Assembly (NCBI RefSeq): GCF_003480435.1 | Contig: NZ_QUJB01000002.1 | Coordinates: forward strand, 182,122 to 246,121 | Direction of reading: 5' to 3' | Length of the DNA: 64,000 nt | DNA from: Clostridium sp. AM30-24 | GTDB lineage: Bacteria; Bacillota; Clostridia; Lachnospirales; Lachnospiraceae | Shown: one piece after another, positions 38,217 through 47,280 of the stretch | Layout of the letters: the number at the start of each line of letters is the position of its first letter | How positions within the stretch are numbered: position 1 is the stretch's first letter | Position numbers and translations under genes: made by a program | The notes under the pieces: model-generated | What the model saw: the letters and a program-made list of their open reading frames with translations, nothing else | What the model was told of the DNA's origin: nothing | The model's database searches: none

Positions 38217-39479
38217 TTATTTTTTCCGCCTGGAAAGCAGCGGCTCACTTACTCCATCGAGTCCCACAAGCGCGAAGATCGCCGCAAGGACTCTCTGAGA
38301 TCCCTTATAGGCGTCTTTGCTGTCATACCACTCGTCAACGGAATGGCAGGCACCGCCTTTTCCGCCTCCGCCGACGCAGATCGCAGGGATTCCGAGGCTG
38401 ATCGGGATATTTGCATCGGTACTTCCTGCGCTTTCGAATTCTACATCTTCGCCGCATGCCTGGAACGCAGAGGCTGTGGCGCTCACGATCTCACAGTCCT
38501 TCGGCTGGCTTCCTGCCGGACGGTTTCCGATCTGTTTTACGTCCACTGTGATACGTCCGTTGTGATCGAAGCTGTCCTTAGATTCTTCGTAGAAACGCTC
38601 GGTTTCCCAACGGTTATTTTCATCCTCAACTGCACGTTTGATGCACTCCTGAAGCTTTGCATCAAGCTCTTCAAGCTCCTTTAAGCCGTTGGAACGGATA
38701 TCGACAAGCATGGAACACTCATACGCGATGGCATTGATGGAGGTTCCACCGTTTACGACACCGACGGAGAAGGTAGTCTTCGGTTCTCTCGGGGTGCGGA
38801 GCTCAGAGATATAGGAGATGGCGCGGCCCATGGCAAAGATCGGGTTTACAAGACCGAAGGCGCCGAAGGAATGTCCCCCCGGTCCGCGGAAGGTTACCTC
38901 GTAGCGGTGGCTTCCGGTGCCGCCGTGGCAGATCAGGCAGCCTGCACCGTCAACGGAGATAAAACCGTCAACCTTGTCGGCGTTTTTCGAGAAGAAGTGG
39001 CGCATGCCGCGGAGGTCTCCGAGACCTTCCTCGCCGACGTTGCCGCCGATAATGATATCTCCGACCGGTTTTAAGCCGGATTCTTTGATGGCTCTTGCCA
39101 GCGTAAGGATCTCAGCCAGTCCGCGGGTATCATCGCCGATTCCGGGTGCGTAGATCTTTGTTCCTTCGCGTTTCACCGGGAGCGGAGTTTCCGGCGGGAA
39201 TACAGTGTCCAGATGAGCGGAGACATAGAGAGTCGGACCATTACCGGTACCATGGATATGGGCGTATACGTTGTGGACCTCATCCATCACCGGATCGAGA
39301 CCTGCCTCGGTCAGAAGCTCTTTAAACCGGATCGCGCGCTTCTCCTCAAATGGGCTGAAGGAGGAGATCTGAACAAGCTCGATCTGCTGGTCGATGGTGT
39401 GCGCTTCATCCTGTTTCAGGTATTCGAAGGCATGAGCCATCTTGTCGGACGTTATAAGTGTCTGAATCGCTTCTTTCAT
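38217..39479 (-). CDS. M20 family metallopeptidase (PepT/ArgE-like)
   Basis: 420 residues starting MKEAIQTLITS. Di-zinc site: YVSAHLDTVFP, GIGDDTRG (bridging Asp), GNVGEEGLGD (catalytic Glu) and GGACHSVDEWYD (C-terminal His). A lid/dimer domain spans about 190-310 (GPGGHSFGAFG). Probably a cytoplasmic aminoacyl peptidase for small peptides. An upstream in-frame extension to 39548 lacks a ribosome site, whereas AAAGGA precedes 39479. Monocistronic, convergent with the ATP synthase operon. Confidence 0.88.
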   Translation of the reverse strand: MKEAIQTLITSDKMAHAFEYLKQDEAHTIDQQIELVQISSFSPFEEKRAIRFKELLTEAGLDPVMDEVHNVYAHIHGTGNGPTLYVSAHLDTVFPPETPLPVKREGTKIYAPGIGDDTRGLAEILTLARAIKESGLKPVGDIIIGGNVGEEGLGDLRGMRHFFSKNADKVDGFISVDGAGCLICHGGTGSHRYEVTFRGPGGHSFGAFGLVNPIFAMGRAISYISELRTPREPKTTFSVGVVNGGTSINAIAYECSMLVDIRSNGLKELEELDAKLQECIKRAVEDENNRWETERFYEESKDSFDHNGRITVDVKQIGNRPAGSQPKDCEIVSATASAFQACGEDVEFESAGSTDANIPISLGIPAICVGGGGKGGACHSVDEWYDSKDAYKGSQRVLAAIFALVGLDGVSEPLLSRRKK

Positions 39480-39745
39480 GTGGGAACCATCCTTTCGATT
39501 TGTATATGATGATATCAGAGACAAAATACCTTTTGATCCCAATATCATATGATAGAAATATCATAGCGCGAAAAAGAAAATTTGTAAATAAAACAGAGAA
39601 AACTAATAATTCTGTAAGTATAGTTTGTATAGGAAATATCGTCAGAGAACAAAAGAAAAAAGAGGGCAGGAAAAAAGTATCGGTTTGAATGAGCCGGGAG
39701 TAAAAAATAAAAAGGACGGGGAAATGTGTGCGGGACAGGCTGTAG

Positions 39746-39792
39746 AAAAAATAAAAAGCAGGTTCTGAACCGCATACCGGAGCAGAACCTGC
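39746..39792 (-). terminator. Terminator of the uracil permease gene
   Basis: GCAGGTTCTG (39758-39767) pairs with CAGAACCTGC (39783-39792); on the minus strand the stem is followed by a T-rich tail. Confidence 0.85.
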
Positions 39793-39832
39793 AAGTTTAC
39801 GTTTTATTCCAGATGGTTACACTTGGTTACTT

Positions 39833-41086
39833 TTACTGATCATTTGTAAGCTTCATCTTATCAAAAATATAGAAGATCAGGCTTAAGATCATGCCGACAA
39901 CACATGCAAGGACCATACCTGTGAGCTGCACATTGCCGAAATTCACCTTGATCCCGGAGAGGCCGGTTACAAAGATCACGGCAGTCAGGGCCTGGTTTCT
40001 GTTTTTGCCGTAGTCGACCTTGGAGTCGACCAGAATACGGAGACCGGAGGTTCCGATCATACCGTAGAGCAGGAAGGAGATTCCGCCGATGACCGGTCCC
40101 GGGATCGTCTGGATCAGGGTCGATAATTTCCCGATAAAGGAGCAGATGATGGAGATCACGGCTGCTCCGGCGATGACCTGAACACTGTAAACTTTTGTGA
40201 CAGCCATAACGCCGATGTTCTCACCGTAGGTGGTCGTCGGTACGGAGCCGATGAGACCGGATACCATGGTGGAGAAGTTGTCACCAAAGATGCTGCGGTG
40301 AAGCCCCGGCTCCTTTAAAAGGTCCCTGCCGACGATCTTGCTGGTAACGACCTGATGTCCGATATGCTCGGAGGTGATGACAAGGATGACCGGCATGATG
40401 ATCATGATCGCTTCCATATTAAATTTTGGAGCGGTAAAGTTCGGGACCGCAAAGATCGGGGCAGCGGCCACTGCAGAGAAATCAACGATTCCGCATGCAA
40501 CGGCAGCGACATATCCGGCGATCACGGCGATCAGGATCGGGATAACAGATAAAAATCCCCGGAACAGGACAGAACCGAAAACGGCAAAGCCAAGTGTTAC
40601 GAGGAACACGATCAGATTCTTCGGATCAATGGTCTCGTCCAAGAGTCCCGCGTTGCTTGCTGCGCTGGAGGAGAGCTCCAGACCAATCAGGGCTACGACC
40701 GGGCCCATGGCAGCCGGTGGAAGAACGATGTCGATCCATTTATAACCGATCTTGTAAATGATGAATGCGAGGATACATCCGACGAAACCGACGGCAACGA
40801 ATCCGCCGAGGGCATATTCATATCCGAATTTTGCGATCACGATACCGGCAGGAGCGAGAAACGCGAAGCTGGAACCGAGATAGGCGGGAGCTTTTCCCTT
40901 TGTGATAAAGATAAACATGAGGGTGCCGACACCGTTCATGAAAAGAACGATGGCTGGATTAATTCCGAATAAGAACGGAACGAGAACAGATGCGCCGAAC
41001 ATGGCGAACATATGCTGAATGCTCAGGGGGATCAAAAGGTTAAAGGGAACCTTTTCATCCACCTGAATGATCTTATGGCTTTCCAT
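39833..41086 (-). CDS. uraA: Uracil permease (NCS2 family)
   Basis: 417-residue NCS2 nucleobase carrier with about 14 helices: PLSIQHMFAMFGASVLVPFLFG at the N-terminus, the SEHIGHQVVTSKIVGRDLL motif in helix 8 region with the substrate Glu/His, and GSVPTTTYGENIGVMAVTKVYS in helix 10, all typical of uracil rather than xanthine carriers. Couples uracil uptake to H+ or Na+. TAAGGAGG precedes the ATG. It is not next to pyr genes. Confidence 0.9.
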   Translation of the reverse strand: MESHKIIQVDEKVPFNLLIPLSIQHMFAMFGASVLVPFLFGINPAIVLFMNGVGTLMFIFITKGKAPAYLGSSFAFLAPAGIVIAKFGYEYALGGFVAVGFVGCILAFIIYKIGYKWIDIVLPPAAMGPVVALIGLELSSSAASNAGLLDETIDPKNLIVFLVTLGFAVFGSVLFRGFLSVIPILIAVIAGYVAAVACGIVDFSAVAAAPIFAVPNFTAPKFNMEAIMIIMPVILVITSEHIGHQVVTSKIVGRDLLKEPGLHRSIFGDNFSTMVSGLIGSVPTTTYGENIGVMAVTKVYSVQVIAGAAVISIICSFIGKLSTLIQTIPGPVIGGISFLLYGMIGTSGLRILVDSKVDYGKNRNQALTAVIFVTGLSGIKVNFGNVQLTGMVLACVVGMILSLIFYIFDKMKLTNDQ

Positions 41087-41191
41087 ACGGGACCTCCTTA
41101 GGTGATGAGTAGTTTTTAGTATTTGTGCCTGCCTATGGATTTACGGGTTCAGGCATTTTTTCTATTCTATCACATTCTTGTTATTTGTCCA
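41087..41191 (-). promoter_or_regulatory. Promoter and leader hairpin of uraA
   Basis: Minus strand TGGACA (41186-41191), 16 bases, TAGAAT (41164-41169). The leader of about 70 bases contains TGCCTG/CAGGCA (41126-41155) with an 18-base loop. It does not match the PyrR binding loop or a purine aptamer as I know them; role unknown. Confidence 0.5.
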
Positions 41192-41253
41192 GAAAAATCA
41201 GGGGGAAATCGCAGGAAAGGATATGCAGTTAACGAATTTCAGGGCTTCCGCTC

Positions 41254-41282
41254 TTGACAAAGCTCCGGAATCTCCATATAAT
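41254..41282 (+). promoter_or_regulatory. Promoter of tyrS
   Basis: TTGACA (41254-41259), 17-base spacer, TATAAT (41277-41282). Confidence 0.88.
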
Positions 41283-41319
41283 GACCCATATAGCCGCGTT
41301 AAAGCATGCGGTATATAAT

Positions 41320-41619
41320 GGAAAAGCGATGAAGGGAACGAGTAGGGAAATGACCTGCTCCGCACAGAAAGCTGCCGGTAGATGAGAGGCGCGCGGACTT
41401 CTTTTTCTGAATACATCCCGGAGCTGCACACCGAAAGCGTGAACGGAGATAACCGGAAAATGTGAGTAGGCTGTGACGGAACTGGTACCCGTTAGAAATG
41501 CCGGGGTCTTTTATGATGAGGACTCCATGAGCCGGAGCGTGCGAGCGTTTCGGGAACATCAGGTGGTAACACGAGCGTATGCCTCGTCCTTTTGGGAAAC
41601 AAGGGACGGGGCTTTTTTT
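41320..41619 (+). promoter_or_regulatory. Tyrosine T-box leader with terminator
   Basis: Stem I begins around 41325, with AGTA at 41341 and GAA-TAC-A on the returning strand, where TAC at 41412-41414 is the likely tyrosine specifier. The T-box sequence AGGTGGTAACACG starts at 41561; its TGGT can pair with the tRNA-Tyr end (discriminator A). A terminator stem (41581-41612, CGTCC/GGGACG) with seven T follows. Uncharged tRNA-Tyr would favour the antiterminator and tyrS expression. Confidence 0.92.
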
Positions 41620-41711
41620 CGCTTCGTCCGGATAGCAGGTCTTCATATAAAGACCAACACAGGCGGAAGAAACGAACATCCGCAGAAAATTACAGAAAAG
41701 GAGTAAACAAA

Positions 41712-42935
41712 ATGGGAGTTTACGAAGAGTTACAGGCCCGCGGCTTGATCGCGCAGGTCACAAACGAAGAAGAGATCCGCAAAATGGTCAATGAAGGAAA
41801 AGCCGTATTCTACATCGGCTTTGACCCGACTGCGGACAGCCTTCATGTTGGACATTTCATGGCACTCTGCTTAATGAAACGTTTACAGATGGCTGGAAAC
41901 AAGCCGATCGCGCTGATCGGCGGCGGTACCGGAATGGTCGGAGATCCGTCCGGACGTTCCGATATGAGAACCATGATGACGGTTGAGACGATCCAGCACA
42001 ACTGCGACTGCTTTAAAAAGCAGATGAGCCGTTTCATCGACTTCTCCGAAGGAAAAGCCATGATGGTAAACAACGCGGAATGGCTTATGAACTTAAACTA
42101 CATCGATTTCTTAAGAGAGATCGGACCGCACTTTTCCGTCAACAACATGCTTCGTGCAGAGTGCTACAAGCAGAGAATGGAGAAGGGCTTAAGCTTCTTA
42201 GAGTTCAACTACATGCTGATGCAGAGCTACGATTTCTACGAGCTGTTCCAGAGATATGGCTGCAACATGCAGTTCGGCGGCGATGACCAGTGGAGCAACA
42301 TGCTCGGCGGTACAGAACTTATCAGAAGAAAACTCGGAAAAGACGCTCATGCAATGACGATCACACTGCTCTTAAACTCTGAGGGCAAGAAGATGGGTAA
42401 GACCCAGTCCGGCGCTGTATGGCTGGATCCGAATAAGACGACTCCGTTTGAGTTCTACCAGTACTGGAGAAACGTCGGCGACGCAGACGTATTAAAGTGC
42501 CTGCGGATGCTCACATTCCTTCCGCTTGAGCAGATCGATGAGATGGACAAATGGGAAGGCAGCCAGTTAAATCAGGCGAAGGAGATCCTCGCATACGAGC
42601 TCACAAGCCTTGTTCACGGCGAGGAGGAAGCAAAGAAAGCACAGGAGAGCGCACGTGCATTATTCGCAGGCGGCGCTGCGGCAGAAATGCCGACAGCAGA
42701 GCTTTCCGACGCAGATCTTTCTGATGGTTCGATCGACCTCCTTTCTATCGTACAGAAATCCGGCCTCTGCGCATCCCGCTCTGAGGCGAGAAGAAACGTA
42801 GAGCAGGGTGGTGTTTCCGTAGACGGTGAGATCGTGAAGGATATTAAGGCTGTATACACGAAAGAGCAGCTTTCCGGTGAAGGAATCGTTGTAAAGCGCG
42901 GTAAGAAGAACTTCAGACGCGTGATAGTTAAATAA
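41712..42935 (+). CDS. tyrS: Tyrosyl-tRNA synthetase
   Basis: 407-residue class I synthetase. The HIGH motif reads HVGH (in [12 protein letters not shown]), KMSKS reads KMGKT, the tyrosine pocket has the YMLMQSYDF segment, and an S4-like RNA-binding domain ([19 protein letters not shown]) forms the C-terminus. The open frame extends upstream through the T-box but AAGGAG before 41712 and family length fix the start. Confidence 0.97.
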   Translation: MGVYEELQARGLIAQVTNEEEIRKMVNEGKAVFYIGFDPTADSLHVGHFMALCLMKRLQMAGNKPIALIGGGTGMVGDPSGRSDMRTMMTVETIQHNCDCFKKQMSRFIDFSEGKAMMVNNAEWLMNLNYIDFLREIGPHFSVNNMLRAECYKQRMEKGLSFLEFNYMLMQSYDFYELFQRYGCNMQFGGDDQWSNMLGGTELIRRKLGKDAHAMTITLLLNSEGKKMGKTQSGAVWLDPNKTTPFEFYQYWRNVGDADVLKCLRMLTFLPLEQIDEMDKWEGSQLNQAKEILAYELTSLVHGEEEAKKAQESARALFAGGAAAEMPTAELSDADLSDGSIDLLSIVQKSGLCASRSEARRNVEQGGVSVDGEIVKDIKAVYTKEQLSGEGIVVKRGKKNFRRVIVK

Positions 42936-42946
42936 AAAAATAAGCT

Positions 42947-42976
42947 GCGCAGGGGACTGGATTTAGTTCCCTGCGC
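42947..42976 (+). terminator. Hairpin after tyrS
   Basis: GCGCAGGGGACT pairs with AGTTCCCTGCGC; the tail is only partly T-rich, so termination may be moderate. Confidence 0.65.
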
Positions 42977-43121
42977 GTGTTAATATAGAGACGTCTGGAA
43001 ACGGATATTTTCAGATCATAATTGTGAAGATATCAGCAGTTATTGAAAATCCAAAACTGAAGAGACGGACAAACTGCGCTGTCGGTAAATGGCGAAGCGG
43101 TTCCGCCGGAATGGAGAAAAT

Positions 43122-44378
43122 ATGGATATTTTAAACGAAGCGAAGAAAAATTTCGACTACATGGTAAGGATCAGAAGACATATGCACGAGTATCCGGAAA
43201 ACAGCGGTGTGGAGTATGAGACAGTAAAATATATTGCCTCTGAGCTCGATGCGCTGGGAATCGAGTATGTAGTCGTTCCGGAAGGTGGTATTATCGGACA
43301 GATCCACGGCGGAAAACCTGGAAAAACCGTTCTTCTTCGTGCCGATATGGACGCACTTCCGATCAAGGAGAGCAAGACAAACCTCACAAAGGAAAAGGTC
43401 TGCATCTCTAAGAACGATGGAATCTCCCACGCCTGCGGACATGACGCCCACACAGCGATGCTTCTCGCTGAGGCAAAGATCTTAAACGAGAATAAGGAAG
43501 ACTTAAACGGCAATATCGTCCTCCTCTTTGAGCGCGGCGAGGAGGCCGGCGGCAATATCAGAAATCTTCTTCCGTATGCCGTTGAGACAATGAAATTAAA
43601 GATCGATACCTGTATGGCAACACATGTAAAATGGGATGTTCCGACAGGAACGATCTCTGCGGAGCCGGGCGCGGTATTCTCCGGTGCATACGGATTTATC
43701 ATCAAGCTTCACGGCCAGGCTGGTCACGGATCCCGTCCGGATCTTGCCCATAGTGTTTTAGACTGCTTCAACAATATCTATAACCATATCAATATGATCC
43801 GCATGAAATATGTGGCTCCGACGGATATCCTGACCTGCTCCGTTGGTTTCGTAAACTGCGGAACCGTCCGCAACATTATTCCGGACGAGCTGACCTTCGG
43901 CGGTACGATCCGTACCTTCAATGTTGACGGCGCAGGCGCACCGTTCGTAAAACAGTTGATGGACGTAGTCGAGAAAGAGTGCGAGCTCTGTCAGTGTACA
44001 TATGAAATCCTTCATATGCCGGATCCGCTGTTCGAGTGCCAGAACAACGCAGTCTGCAGCGAGATCGCGAAGAACGCAGTAAGAAAATATATCGGTGAGG
44101 ATGCTGTTACGGTTGCACAGCCGTGGATGGCATCTGAGAGCATGCAGGCATGCTTAAAGCTCTGGCCGGGTATCATCACCTTCACAGGTATCCAGAGCGA
44201 GGAGGCCGGCACCGGCGCAAACCATCACACACCGGAATTCGATGTGGATGAGCGCGGCATGATCTACGGTGTTGCAGCAGCACTTGGATATGTGAAAGAT
44301 TTCTTAAATTACGATAAGGAGATCCCGTTCAAACCGTTCGAGGGAACCTTAAAGAATCTGGTTGAGAGAAACCTGTAA
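43122..44378 (+). CDS. M20D family amidohydrolase
   Basis: 418 residues. M20D pattern: RRHMHEYPENSG near the N-terminus, LLRADMDALPI, the metal ligands in ISHACGHDAHTAMLL, FERGEEAGGN with the catalytic Glu, and a C-terminal HHTPEFDVDE. Relatives cleave N-acyl amino acids, hippurate or p-aminobenzoyl-glutamate. The dimer domain includes GQAGHGSRPD. GGAG five bases before the ATG at 43122 fixes the start over the longer frame. Single gene between hairpins at 42947 and 44400. Confidence 0.9.
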   Translation: MDILNEAKKNFDYMVRIRRHMHEYPENSGVEYETVKYIASELDALGIEYVVVPEGGIIGQIHGGKPGKTVLLRADMDALPIKESKTNLTKEKVCISKNDGISHACGHDAHTAMLLAEAKILNENKEDLNGNIVLLFERGEEAGGNIRNLLPYAVETMKLKIDTCMATHVKWDVPTGTISAEPGAVFSGAYGFIIKLHGQAGHGSRPDLAHSVLDCFNNIYNHINMIRMKYVAPTDILTCSVGFVNCGTVRNIIPDELTFGGTIRTFNVDGAGAPFVKQLMDVVEKECELCQCTYEILHMPDPLFECQNNAVCSEIAKNAVRKYIGEDAVTVAQPWMASESMQACLKLWPGIITFTGIQSEEAGTGANHHTPEFDVDERGMIYGVAAALGYVKDFLNYDKEIPFKPFEGTLKNLVERNL

Positions 44379-44399
44379 TATTAGCTGATATTGAAAAAC

Positions 44400-44465
44400 G
44401 GCAGATCATGACGACTGCGTGCAGCTCTAAATGTGGTGCATGCGGCAGCAGGTCTGCCTTTTTTT
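44400..44465 (+). terminator. Terminator after the M20D gene
   Basis: GGCAGATC (44400-44407) pairs with GGTCTGCC (44451-44458, one wobble), with further pairing inside, then seven T. Confidence 0.82.
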
Positions 44466-44510
44466 AGCGGAATCTTAACCTCTCAAAACATACTTTTCTC
44501 ACAATTCCCA

Positions 44511-44575
44511 TGTTATACTAAACATAATTCGCCGGTTACAGGATCGTGGCGCTGAAAGCCCGCATATCCTGTAAC
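44511..44575 (+). promoter_or_regulatory. Extended -10 promoter and leader hairpin of the DUF1538 gene
   Basis: TG-T-TATACT (44511-44519) is an extended -10. The leader then forms GTTACAGGAT/ATCCTGTAAC (44535-44575) with an inner GGC/GCC stem, roughly 40 bases before the likely start codon. No T-tract follows. Class unknown. Confidence 0.5.
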
Positions 44576-44616
44576 GGCATCCCCTGTTCGTGAAATACCT
44601 GGCGGAGAGAACACGA

Positions 44617-46245
44617 ATGTGGAAAAAACCAAGTAACAGGGCGGATTTTGAGAGAATGGGAATGTCCGCCTCAAAAAGACAGGAGAGTGGAATATTGGGA
44701 ATGACAAAAAAACTGCGGGAGAAGTGGAATGAGGCACTGCAGGCGGTACTGCCGATCATCGCGATCGTGCTGGTGCTCTGCTTTGTGATCGCGCCCATCT
44801 CCTCCAGCATCCTGCTCTGTTTCCTTTTGGGAGCAGTCCTTTTGCTTGCGGGAATGATGCTTTTTACACTTGGCGCGGAGCTTGCCATGTCGCCGATGGG
44901 TGAGCGAGTGGGAACGTGCCTGACGAAGAGCCGGAAGCTTCCGGTGGTGATCGGGCTGTCCTTTCTCTTAGGCTTCATCATTACGATCTCGGAGCCGGAT
45001 CTTCAGGTTCTGGCGAATCAGGTTCCGGCTGTGCCGAACATGACGCTGATCTTGTCCGTAGCATGCGGAGTCGGCGCATTTCTTGTTGTGGCACTGCTGC
45101 GAATGCTGTTCTCCGTGGCACTTCCGCCGCTGCTGCTTGTCTTTTATGGCGTGGTGTTTGTACTGGCGATGTTCGTGCCGAAGGATTTTTTAAGCGTGGC
45201 CTTTGACTCCGGCGGCGTTACGACGGGACCGATGACAGTGCCGTTTATCATGGCACTCGGTGTCGGAATCTCTGCAACGCGAAGCGACCGCCACGCGGCG
45301 GACGACAGCTTCGGTCTCGTGGCGCTCTGCTCCATCGGACCGATCCTCGCAGTCATGATCTTAAGCATGATCTTCAAGGCGGACAGTAGCTCCTACACAC
45401 CGCCGGTGATTCCGGAGATCGGTGATTCAAAAGAACTGTTCCTGCTCTTTGCAAGGGAACTTCCGGCCTACATGAAGGAGATCGCGGTCTCCTTACTGCC
45501 TATTATCTTATTTTTTATGATTTTCCAGATTTTCATGTTAAAATTAACAACAAGAAAATTAAAGAAGATCGCGATCGGTCTTGCCTATACATACGCGGGA
45601 CTGGTACTTTTCCTTACGGGAGTGAACGTGGGCTTCATGCCGGCGGGAAATTATCTCGGACAGGTGCTTGCGAAGTCCGCCCACCCGCTGTTCCTTGTTC
45701 CCATCGCAATGATCATGGGATACTTCATCGTAAAGGCAGAGCCGGCCGTATACGTTCTCAATAAACAGGTTGAGGAGATCACGGACGGAGCGATCTCCTC
45801 GAAGGCCATGGGAATGGGACTTTCCCTGGGTGTTGCGGTTTCTCTCGGACTTGCGATGGTGCGGGTGCTCACAGGAATCTCGATCCTGTGGTTTCTCATT
45901 CCGGGATACGCGATCGCGTTGGGAATCTCGTTTTTTGTGCCGAAGATCTATACAGCGATCGCCTTCGACTCCGGCGGCGTGGCATCGGGACCGATGACGG
46001 CAGCGTTTCTGCTTCCGATGGCACAGGGAGCCTGCTCCGCTCTTGGAGGAAACATCGTCACAGATGCCTTCGGTGTGGTCGCGATGGTTGCCATGACACC
46101 GCTTATCACGATCCAGGTCATGGGGCTGGCTTCGAGAATAAGAGCGAAGTGCGGAGCGCAGGAAGGAATGTCCGCAGCTCATGGACAGTCCGGGGTATAC
46201 GCGGCGTTTGAGCTGCTGGATGATGACGCGATTATTGAATTGTAG
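44617..46245 (+). CDS. DUF1538 family membrane transporter
   Basis: About 542 residues with two homologous halves, each carrying the signature AFDSGGVTTGPMT / AFDSGGVASGPMT (roughly 200 and 455) and conserved SEPDLQVLANQV / AEPAVYVLNKQV. Some DUF1538 proteins have been reported as cation/H+ antiporters (UmpAB type); substrate here is inferred only. The start is uncertain: ATG 44617 has GGAGAG nine bases upstream, ATG 44701 gives a more typical N-terminus. The PII-like gene follows after eight bases, so the pair is one operon. Confidence 0.8.
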   Translation: MWKKPSNRADFERMGMSASKRQESGILGMTKKLREKWNEALQAVLPIIAIVLVLCFVIAPISSSILLCFLLGAVLLLAGMMLFTLGAELAMSPMGERVGTCLTKSRKLPVVIGLSFLLGFIITISEPDLQVLANQVPAVPNMTLILSVACGVGAFLVVALLRMLFSVALPPLLLVFYGVVFVLAMFVPKDFLSVAFDSGGVTTGPMTVPFIMALGVGISATRSDRHAADDSFGLVALCSIGPILAVMILSMIFKADSSSYTPPVIPEIGDSKELFLLFARELPAYMKEIAVSLLPIILFFMIFQIFMLKLTTRKLKKIAIGLAYTYAGLVLFLTGVNVGFMPAGNYLGQVLAKSAHPLFLVPIAMIMGYFIVKAEPAVYVLNKQVEEITDGAISSKAMGMGLSLGVAVSLGLAMVRVLTGISILWFLIPGYAIALGISFFVPKIYTAIAFDSGGVASGPMTAAFLLPMAQGACSALGGNIVTDAFGVVAMVAMTPLITIQVMGLASRIRAKCGAQEGMSAAHGQSGVYAAFELLDDDAIIEL

Positions 46246-46253
46246 GAGGTTTT

Positions 46254-46943
46254 ATGAGCGAATTATACTTGATGGCGACGATCAGCGACCGGAACCAGAG
46301 CCGGAGATTCCTCGCCTTCTATAAAGAATATGGGATTTCCGTCACATTCCTGACGTTAGGCCGGGGAACCGCGGCGTCGGAGGTGTTGGACGCCTTCGGG
46401 TTAGAGGCATCGGAAAAGGCCGTCCAGTTTGCGGTAGTGACGGCGTCGGAATGGAAAAAGGTAAAAAAGGGACTGGAACAGGAGATCAAGATCGATATTC
46501 CTGGAACGGGGATCGCCTTTGTGACTCCCCTGAGCAGCATCGGCGGAAAGCGGCAGCTTCGCTTTTTGACCGAGGACCGTGGATTTGAGAAAGAGGAGGA
46601 AAGCAGCTTGAAAGGAACAGACTACGAGCTTCTTGTAGTGATCGCAAATCAGGGCTATACGGATGTGATCATGGACGCGGCGCGAAAGGCCAACGCTACC
46701 GGAGGAACCGTGATCCATGCGAAGGGAACGGGAATGGAGAAGGCAGAAAAGTTTTTAGGCGTTTCCCTTGCTCAGGAGAAGGAGATGATCTTTATGGTCA
46801 CGAAGACAAAGGATAAAAACGGCATCATGCAGAGCATCATGAAGGAAGCCGGGATCGGAAGCAAGGCGGGGGCGATCGTCTTCTCTCTGCCGGTGACGGA
46901 GACAGCGGGGATGCGTCTGATCGAGAAGAATGAGGATGATTAA
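46254..46943 (+). CDS. Tandem PII-like signalling protein
   Basis: 229 residues that read as two PII-type (ferredoxin-like) domains in a row: residues 1-110 (ELYLMATISDRNQSRRFLAFYKEYGI) and 120-229 (YELLVVIANQGYTDVIMDAARKANATGGTVIHAKGTG...), the second keeping the typical T-loop/GGTV and a C-terminal beta strand. PII-like proteins bind nucleotides and gate membrane transporters. AGGAGG precedes the ATG. Direct adjacency to the DUF1538 transporter suggests that it senses a nucleotide and controls that carrier. Confidence 0.75.
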   Translation: MSELYLMATISDRNQSRRFLAFYKEYGISVTFLTLGRGTAASEVLDAFGLEASEKAVQFAVVTASEWKKVKKGLEQEIKIDIPGTGIAFVTPLSSIGGKRQLRFLTEDRGFEKEEESSLKGTDYELLVVIANQGYTDVIMDAARKANATGGTVIHAKGTGMEKAEKFLGVSLAQEKEMIFMVTKTKDKNGIMQSIMKEAGIGSKAGAIVFSLPVTETAGMRLIEKNEDD

Positions 46944-47029
46944 GCTCTGTCACGCTGATCGCAGCGGATCATAGGCCTGAACGAACGGTGCCATTAAAAA
47001 AGAAATGCCGCGGAAACACCCCGAGACCA

Positions 47030-47058
47030 TTGACACTGCATATAGAGTATTGTACAAT
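47030..47058 (+). promoter_or_regulatory. Promoter of the CNNM/CorC gene
   Basis: TTGACA (47030-47035), 17-base spacer, TACAAT (47053-47058). Confidence 0.8.
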
Positions 47059-47115
47059 CATTCATAAATCTTCGACCGGTCCGAACACAGAGCGGAGCGT
47101 GCGAGGAGACAAATC

Positions 47116-47280
47116 ATGGACGAAGCCCCGGAAGAAACCGGGCGGCGTCAAATTTATAAAGATTTAGGAGTTGATTTTTTTGGATTCAGGGCAAGCCCTG
47201 CAGGGACTGATCGTAATTGGACTTCTGGCGTTATCCGCGTTTTTCTCATCGGCGGAGACGGCAATGATGACGGTAAATAA
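47116..47280 (+). other. Upstream ORF overlapping the CNNM/CorC start
   Basis: ATG at 47116 with GAGGAG at ideal distance opens a 54-codon frame (start MDEAPEETGRR) that runs out of frame through the first 100 bases of the CNNM gene. Its ribosome site is better than that of the main gene, so it may control translation of it. Whether the peptide matters is unknown. Confidence 0.35.

Noticed and set aside
38118..38684. 188-codon plus-strand frame after atpC
   Set aside because: Begins inside the terminator and lies opposite the M20 peptidase gene.
41087..41191. Purine riboswitch or PyrR site before uraA
   Set aside because: The conserved purine aptamer core and the PyrR loop sequence are not present.
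41592..41711. N-terminal extension of tyrS
   Set aside because: It translates the T-box terminator; the ATG at 41712 has its own ribosome site and gives normal length.
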